A stretch of DNA of 47,421 nucleotides from an uncultured Lachnospiraceae bacterium (lineage in GTDB: Bacteria; Bacillota; Clostridia; Lachnospirales; Lachnospiraceae). Below the pieces are notes generated by a model. That model ran no database searches. It had not been told where the DNA came from and saw only the letters and a program-made list of their open reading frames with translations. Shown here piece by piece: positions 42,585-47,421 of the stretch. The position numbers were made by a program, and so were the translations under genes. The stretch is from the NCBI GenBank assembly GCA_946632055.1, contig CAMPAR010000007.1, positions 1 to 47,421 of the forward strand, written 5' to 3'. Within the stretch, counting starts at the first letter, position 1; each line of letters opens with the position of its first letter.

Positions 42585-44474
42585 TCAGTCTTTCGGATAA
42601 ACGACGGAGAATTTCTTTCCGTCGGTCGAATAGAAGATTTCATCCTCTCCGTTCACGACAATGTAGCCGTTTCCGGTCACGAAATAACTCACTTCCTGAT
42701 TCATGCCGCGCACGGCTTCTCCCTTTTTCCCCGAGGAAAGGCACAGTTCGTCATCCTCCAGATAAACAAAGGTTTTGCCGTTTAAAAGACCGCCGAAGCC
42801 GTATGTCGCATTCGGCTCGGTGGAGACGGTGGTCTCCTTGCCGTTCTTCAGCGCGATCAGCTCGTCATTCTCATTCTCGAAGAACACAATCTTTCCATCC
42901 GCTGTCGGAACCATGCCGTAGCAGTCGGCATCCACCAGAATCTCGCTGCCCGCCCCGGATTTCGTGCCGTTCACGCGGCAGAGACTGTATTCGTCGTCCT
43001 GATAATAAACGGTCTTTCCGTCGGAGCACACATAGCAGTACGGTCCCACATGCTTCACGACCCGGTTCATTTCCCCTTTGTTATTCATGTAGTAGAGCGT
43101 ATCTTCCGTGCGGTAATAACGGTTCTTGAAGCTTTCGACAGAGACGCGTCTCGCCGTCAGGCCGGCATAAGCCACGCCGTTCTGCTCAAACGGAACAAAA
43201 CTTTCCTCGTACGACCGCAGCAAATCGAAATCGTCATTGGAGAAAATCTTGACCGGCTCCTTCCCTCTTTCCGTGAAATAGACCTTGCTTCCGAGAACAT
43301 ACACGAGCTCGGTTCCGTCCGCATTGGTGACCGTAACGATCGAATCGCTTTCCGAGGAATCGAGAACCGTATCCCGCTCCGAATTGATCCCCTTCCGGTA
43401 CACCAGGGAGCGCTTTCCGGTCTTTCTGGAGACGTCCACATAGTACATGGACTTTCCGCCGTTCGCGATGCTGACGACATACTTGCTTCTGCCGAGATCC
43501 TGAACCGCTTTTCCGTCCCAGATATAGCTCTTATACTCTCCGTCCTCCGAGCGCAGCGAATACGCATAATATTTGCCGTCCGAGGAGGAGGTGATGCCGA
43601 CCTGTTCCCTGACCAGGTCTGCGTTCTTCAGAGCGCCCTCTTCGCTGATCGCCTCCGACTGATGCGTATCCCCGTGGTAGATATACAGGGTATCGTCTTT
43701 TCTGTAAGCGAAATCCTTTGTCAGGCCGATAAAGCCGTAATACGCCGGATTATCTTCGTCAAAGACGTCTGCAAGCTCTGTAATGTCCTTTCCGTCAAAG
43801 AACCAGACTTCGTCGTCGCTCTCGAAGAGTGCCGCCGTCAGAGCTGCGTTTAAATAGTATTCCGAAACCTCTTCGTTCAGGAAATCATTCAGCGAATCAT
43901 CCGCTTCCGGCGCGACAAGGTAGACGCGGCCGGCATCAGCCACCTCAAAGATCGCCGGCTTGGTGCTCTTCACGCTGCCGGCCGAACCGCCGCCTAAAAG
44001 CTTCGGGATGAAAACCACACCAAGCGCCACGAGAAGGATCAGCGCGAGAAGTCCCGCTCCGCCGAAAATCAGAATCTTTTTATTGAAGGGCTTCTTCTCC
44101 TGATTCATTCCCTGCGGTTCCGGGTCGACGGCAAACGCCTCCCGGTCAAAGCCCCGCCCGTTCATCGGCGCCGACGGATCCGTATAAACCGGTTCCGTAT
44201 AGCCCTGCTCCGCATACGCCTGCTCCTGATAGCCCTGCTCCGCCTGTCCTGCATCCGGCCCGGCACTGTACGCTGACTCTTCCGGATTCACCGCGGCTCT
44301 GCTGATTTCCTCCGGAGCTTTGCCTGTTAAAGCCTCCTCCGGACTGCTGTTTTCTTCCTGAAACACGGCCGCGCGTCCCGGCGCCTGCATTTCAGGGATC
44401 GCCACCCTCGCACCGCACTCCGGGCAGAACAGACTGTCATCATCTAATTTTGCTCCGCAAACTTCACAAAACAT
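42585..44474 (-). CDS. Zinc-ribbon, single-TM, beta-propeller protein
   Basis: 629 residues. An N-terminal zinc ribbon (Cys3, Cys6, Cys17, Cys20), then a Gln/Glu/Tyr/Pro-rich linker to about 128 with QGYQEQAYAEQGYTEPVYTD. One membrane segment at 133-157 is preceded by lysines, so the ribbon is inside and the rest outside. The exterior part (about 165-629) is built of repeated blades with SSDGKYYAYSLRSEDG, ADGTELVYVLGSKVYF, CSDGKTVYYQDDEYSL, TADGKIVFFENENDELIAL, resembling DUF5050/PD40-type propellers. AGGAGG precedes the ATG. Function unknown; a membrane sensor or envelope scaffold would fit. Confidence 0.85.
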   Translation of the reverse strand: MFCEVCGAKLDDDSLFCPECGARVAIPEMQAPGRAAVFQEENSSPEEALTGKAPEEISRAAVNPEESAYSAGPDAGQAEQGYQEQAYAEQGYTEPVYTDPSAPMNGRGFDREAFAVDPEPQGMNQEKKPFNKKILIFGGAGLLALILLVALGVVFIPKLLGGGSAGSVKSTKPAIFEVADAGRVYLVAPEADDSLNDFLNEEVSEYYLNAALTAALFESDDEVWFFDGKDITELADVFDEDNPAYYGFIGLTKDFAYRKDDTLYIYHGDTHQSEAISEEGALKNADLVREQVGITSSSDGKYYAYSLRSEDGEYKSYIWDGKAVQDLGRSKYVVSIANGGKSMYYVDVSRKTGKRSLVYRKGINSERDTVLDSSESDSIVTVTNADGTELVYVLGSKVYFTERGKEPVKIFSNDDFDLLRSYEESFVPFEQNGVAYAGLTARRVSVESFKNRYYRTEDTLYYMNNKGEMNRVVKHVGPYCYVCSDGKTVYYQDDEYSLCRVNGTKSGAGSEILVDADCYGMVPTADGKIVFFENENDELIALKNGKETTVSTEPNATYGFGGLLNGKTFVYLEDDELCLSSGKKGEAVRGMNQEVSYFVTGNGYIVVNGEDEIFYSTDGKKFSVVYPKD

Positions 44475-44578
44475 CCTGCTTCCTCCTGTTTCCCCTGTAC
44501 ATCGTATTCATTCAGCCAAAGCCCGCATCCCCGGATCACCGCCGAAAAACACGGGCTTCCATTCAAGTTCCTGTCTGC

Positions 44579-44607
44579 ATTATACTTCAGCTTTTCCGAG
44601 AATTCCA
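44579..44607 (-). promoter_or_regulatory. Weak promoter of the zinc-ribbon/propeller gene
   Basis: On the minus strand TATAAT (44579-44584) has TGGAAT (44602-44607) 17 bases upstream. Only the -10 box is convincing. Confidence 0.4.
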
Positions 44608-44631
44608 GCCTATTTTGAAGGAATTTGTCTT

Positions 44632-45642
44632 TCAAACAGTAAATGTTCCGCAGCACGCAAGGACTTCGCACACCTCGCGCTCCTTTTCACTCAGATACCG
44701 GATTCTTCCGATCGTGTTCTTCACTTCCTCTTCGCCAAGCCGGATCTCTTCCGGAAGAGAGCCTTCCACCCCAAGCGCACGCCTGATGTTGTATTCGAGC
44801 CAGTCCAGCCAGGAATAGGCGATTCCGAACAGCTCCTCATAGGCTCTGAAGCCGTTGTCATAAGAGCTGAAATAGCCCCGCAGGAAGGACTCGAGATTTT
44901 CCCCACGGTACGCGCCGTTCGTCGTACCCGCCCACTGCAGGGCAAGATCGAGACAGCTTGAGACGGGATTTCCTCTCCTCAGGCATTCAAGATCGATGAC
45001 GTAAGGCTCTCCCTGATGCCACATGACGTTTTTCGGATCCATGTCCGGGTCGTCGATGGCGCTGAAGGGCGGAAGGCTCCTCCTTGCCTCGTTCAGCCGC
45101 TTTTCGGCCTTCGAAAGAACCGGGAGGTTTTCCTTCAGAAGCTCCGCAATCAGCGGACTTTCTTCCTCCGCCTTCCGGATGTAGCTCTCAAAATCGATCC
45201 TGCTGATCTCCGGTTCTTCGATCGCCGCTTCCCGCGGGTCTGTCCCGTGGATGCGGCCGAGGATCTCCCCGGCTTTCCGGCACTGCTCCGAACTGATCTG
45301 ATTATAATCCGTGATGCGGCCTTCCTGCCACCGAAAGATATAGTAATACCGGTCCTCATGCTTCAGCATCTTCTTTGTTCCGAAGCGGATGGCGGAAACG
45401 ATCGGAATCCCCTGTTCTTCGAGCGCATCCTCGAGCTCTTCCGCCCTTCTGAAATTGTCAAAAACCCCGGGCCGCTTCATGATTTCCGGATTCAGCCATT
45501 TGACGGCATAAACGCCGCCCGTCCCGCGCACCTGAAACATTCTGTGCATCAGCCCGCCGGACACCGGCCGGATTTCTCCCCGGATTTCTCCCAGTCCGTA
45601 CGCCTGAAATAATCTTGAAATACGCTCCGTTATTTCCTGCAT
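44632..45642 (-). CDS. APH-fold small-molecule kinase (CotS/choline-kinase-like)
   Basis: 336 residues of the aminoglycoside phosphotransferase fold. N-lobe GGLMHRMFQVRG with the probable ATP lysine Lys48 in YAVKWL. Hinge YYYIFRWQEG. Catalytic loop DDPDMDPKNVMW: Asp200 and Asn205 are present, but the usual loop histidine two residues before the Asp is replaced by Asp198. The metal Asp217 is in VIDLE. The C-lobe is helical. GGAGGG precedes the ATG. It is 60 bases downstream of the GH5 gene and may be cotranscribed. Choline, a sugar or a spore-coat component are possible targets; sequence alone does not decide. Confidence 0.85.
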   Translation of the reverse strand: MQEITERISRLFQAYGLGEIRGEIRPVSGGLMHRMFQVRGTGGVYAVKWLNPEIMKRPGVFDNFRRAEELEDALEEQGIPIVSAIRFGTKKMLKHEDRYYYIFRWQEGRITDYNQISSEQCRKAGEILGRIHGTDPREAAIEEPEISRIDFESYIRKAEEESPLIAELLKENLPVLSKAEKRLNEARRSLPPFSAIDDPDMDPKNVMWHQGEPYVIDLECLRRGNPVSSCLDLALQWAGTTNGAYRGENLESFLRGYFSSYDNGFRAYEELFGIAYSWLDWLEYNIRRALGVEGSLPEEIRLGEEEVKNTIGRIRYLSEKEREVCEVLACCGTFTV

Positions 45643-45702
45643 TTCGTTACCCTCCGGAAGTGAATGCTTCCCTGTCAGGACCCGATCCCTGCTCCGGTTC
45701 TC

Positions 45703-46653
45703 TTAAAGCACCTGGATGAGTTCCGCGCGCACGCCGTCCATCCTCCGGTCCGACAGTCCGAAGTCCATTTCCTTATAGCTCCATGCCGCCCTTCCGATGC
45801 CGTGCTTTTCGAAGACGCGGTTGATTACCCGATACCATTTCAGCGTATCTTCCGGCTTCGCCACGTCAATAACGCCGTATTCGCCGCAGTACAGCTCTGT
45901 CCCATTCTCTTCCGCCTTTTGAATGGCGGATTCGAAAAGGTCTTCGAAAAACGCTTCCGTTGTCCCGGAATCTTCGAAGGCGACCCGTTCCTTCGGATCG
46001 ATGGCGTCCGTCCAGGTTGCGCCCTGATGCGTGAAGCGAAGCGGTTCATAGCAGTGGAAGTTGTAAACCACACGCTCATCCTGCGGCGGATCCAGGTCCT
46101 TCACCGCTGAGGCGCTGTTATTCCAGTAGCTTCCGACAAGGATCACGACCTCCGGCGCAATCGCCCGGATTCTTTTGATGCAGGTATCCGCAATCCGGTT
46201 CCAGGTCTTAGAAAAGCTCTGATCCGTCACTTCATTCAGCAGTTCAAATACCACGTGCTCCGGATCATGCCCGAAGCGCTTTGCCATCTCCTCCCAGAGC
46301 CGGTAGAAGCGTTCCTGAAGCGCTTCATCCTCAAAAAATCCAAGCTCCTTCTCCCCGGAATCAAAGGAGAAGCCGGCCGTTTTATGAAGATCCAGCACAA
46401 TGTTCAGCCCGTTTTTCAGCGCGTTCTGAACGGCCCGGCTGATGCGCCTGAAACCTTCCTCCTGATAGGATCCGTCCTCATTTTCGATCACGTTATAATC
46501 GAATGGAACCCGCACGTGATCGAGCCCCCAGGATGCAATCGTCTCAAAATCCTTCTCTTCGATGAAGTGATCCAGACGCTCGTCGCTGTAGTCGCACTGC
46601 GACAGCCAGCCGCCCAGGTTGACGCCCTTGTAAAAGCCCATTTCCTTCAGCAT
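45703..46653 (-). CDS. Glycoside hydrolase family 5 (cellulase/glucosidase-type)
   Basis: 316 residues with no signal peptide, so intracellular. The start MLKEMGFYKGVNLGGWLSQC has the GH5 opening GVNLGGWLS. The acid/base is Glu141 in FELLNEV and the nucleophile Glu258 in LYCGEYGV. Other conserved parts are HVRVPFDY, VLDLHK, VVYNFHCYEP, and WSYKEMDFGL. I chose ATG 46653, preceded by GGGAGGAGG; a longer frame from 46683 has no ribosome site and overlaps the upstream gene. As a cytoplasmic enzyme it probably trims imported beta-linked oligosaccharides. It lies 19 bases downstream of the radical SAM gene. Confidence 0.9.
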   Translation of the reverse strand: MLKEMGFYKGVNLGGWLSQCDYSDERLDHFIEEKDFETIASWGLDHVRVPFDYNVIENEDGSYQEEGFRRISRAVQNALKNGLNIVLDLHKTAGFSFDSGEKELGFFEDEALQERFYRLWEEMAKRFGHDPEHVVFELLNEVTDQSFSKTWNRIADTCIKRIRAIAPEVVILVGSYWNNSASAVKDLDPPQDERVVYNFHCYEPLRFTHQGATWTDAIDPKERVAFEDSGTTEAFFEDLFESAIQKAEENGTELYCGEYGVIDVAKPEDTLKWYRVINRVFEKHGIGRAAWSYKEMDFGLSDRRMDGVRAELIQVL

Positions 46654-46672
46654 TTTAAAACCCTCCTCCCAC

Positions 46673-47421
46673 TTACAGGTCAAATAAACTCATCTGCGGA
46701 TATTTATCCGGCAGCTCATTCATAAACCGGAAGCACGCCTCCGGACTTGACAGAATTCCGTGATCCTTACAGATGCTCTGAAAGATCCTCGTCAGCGCTT
46801 CAGCATTCGGGCTCGGCAGTTCATAGGCGTTTCCATAGCGCCTGACATACCGTTCCTTCATCCCCGGAAAATGCCGGTCCAGCGCCGCATAATAATATTC
46901 CCGGTCGCCTTCCCGAAGCGTCAGCCCCATACCGAAATCGATGATCCCTTTGACGCCGACCCGGGCGCATTCATTCAGGATGGCGCTGAGATTATCCTCC
47001 GTATCATTGATAAACGGCAGGATCGGCGTGATCCAGACAATCGTAGGAATCCCCCTTTCCTGCATCTTCTCCAGCACCTCGATCCGGCGCTTGGTATTGC
47101 AGACATTCGGCTCCAGGATCCGGCACAGATCGTCATCGTAAGTCGTCAGCGTCATCTGCACCACGCACTTTGCGGACTTGTTGATCTCCGACAGCAGATC
47201 GATATCCCGGAGAATGCGGTCGGATTTCGTCTGAATCGCCGCGCCGAAGCCGTACTTCAGGATAATCTCCAGGCATTTCTTCGTCAGCTGCAGTTCTTCT
47301 TCACAGTGCATATACGGATCCGACATCGCCCCGGTTCCGATCATCCCCTTCTTTCTTTTCGAACGAAGCGCTGCCTCCAGAAGCTCCGGCGCATTCTGCT
47401 TCACCTCGATATCTTCAAAAG
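46673..47421 (-). CDS. SPL-type radical SAM protein, 5' end outside the window
   Basis: The frame is open to the window edge, giving 249 residues of the C-terminal part. It matches the spore-photoproduct-lyase-like (SplB/Rv2578c) radical SAM family: IGTGAMSDPYMHCEEELQLT, AAIQTKSDRILRDIDLL, VVQMTLTTYDDDLCRILEPN and GIPTIVWITPILPFINDTED. The cysteine motif for the Fe-S cluster must lie in the missing N-terminus. A GTG at 47404 is internal, not the start, because homologous residues (F-E-D-I-E-V) precede it. Function of this stand-alone branch is uncertain. It heads a likely three-gene run with GH5 and the kinase. Confidence 0.85.
   Translation of the reverse strand, partial: FEDIEVKQNAPELLEAALRSKRKKGMIGTGAMSDPYMHCEEELQLTKKCLEIILKYGFGAAIQTKSDRILRDIDLLSEINKSAKCVVQMTLTTYDDDLCRILEPNVCNTKRRIEVLEKMQERGIPTIVWITPILPFINDTEDNLSAILNECARVGVKGIIDFGMGLTLREGDREYYYAALDRHFPGMKERYVRRYGNAYELPSPNAEALTRIFQSICKDHGILSSPEACFRFMNELPDKYPQMSLFDL

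Noticed and set aside
1-47421. CRISPR arrays, prophage genes, tRNA or rRNA genes.
   Set aside because: Reading the intergenic gaps, I found no regularly spaced repeats, no integrase or structural phage genes, and no cloverleaf or rRNA-like sequence.

Overview
The window reads like a chromosomal stretch from an anaerobic Clostridia, most probably Lachnospiraceae. This is inferred from gene content and style, not from a search. The DNA is moderately GC-rich, with strong Shine-Dalgarno sites and many short operons that have TTGnnn-16/17-TAnnnT promoters. The content includes a biotin-dependent Na+-pumping decarboxylase operon, a sugar ABC importer lacking its own ATPase, a cobalamin methionine synthase whose reactivation domain is a separate gene, and zinc-ribbon membrane proteins. 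I see no phage, conjugative or CRISPR genes, and no tRNA or rRNA.

Layout. 1-6.3 kb: rarA (minus, last base of the stop cut off), then a plus-strand run of MATE transporter, lactonase-like propeller, class II aldolase and fucose/arabinose-isomerase-family protein, closed by a terminator. 6.3-8.5 kb: a coiled-coil protein with a zinc ribbon at each end, and a sugar-phosphate epimerase. 8.5-16.1 kb: an oligosaccharide locus with two ABC permeases, a binding lipoprotein and a GH2 glycosidase on the minus strand, and a divergent AraC regulator. 16.1-18.4 kb: a flavin-type oxidase-fold protein and a rhomboid protease, divergent from a second epimerase.

18.4-23.8 kb: a minus-strand operon encoding a CoA-ester carboxyltransferase, gamma subunit, biotin carrier, Na+-pump beta subunit, pyruvate/oxaloacetate carboxyltransferase and a SEC-C protein. 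Together these look like a transcarboxylase joined to a sodium pump. 24-25.9 kb: an SH3/NlpC-P60 cell-wall hydrolase behind a long, highly structured leader. 26-31.5 kb: cation/proton antiporter, DUF5107-TPR protein and FAH-family hydrolase. 31.5-37 kb: an accessory-looking segment with an unrecognised 631-residue coiled-coil protein, two long perfect palindromes, two tandem hairpin elements with compensatory stem changes, VOC and PD40 propeller genes, and a second MATE transporter. 37-38.3 kb: a nucleotidyltransferase with an extra C-terminal region.

38.4-42.6 kb: a one-carbon/methionine operon (metF, reactivation domain, metH core) with a dyad over its -35 box. 42.6-47.4 kb: a zinc-ribbon/TM/propeller protein, an APH-fold kinase, a GH5 glycosidase and a partial radical SAM protein.

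The best leads for something undescribed are the covarying tandem hairpins at 34289-34479, the palindromes flanking that block, the NlpC leader at 25652-25835, the orphan coiled-coil gene with its direct-repeat promoter, and the combined transcarboxylase/Na+ pump.
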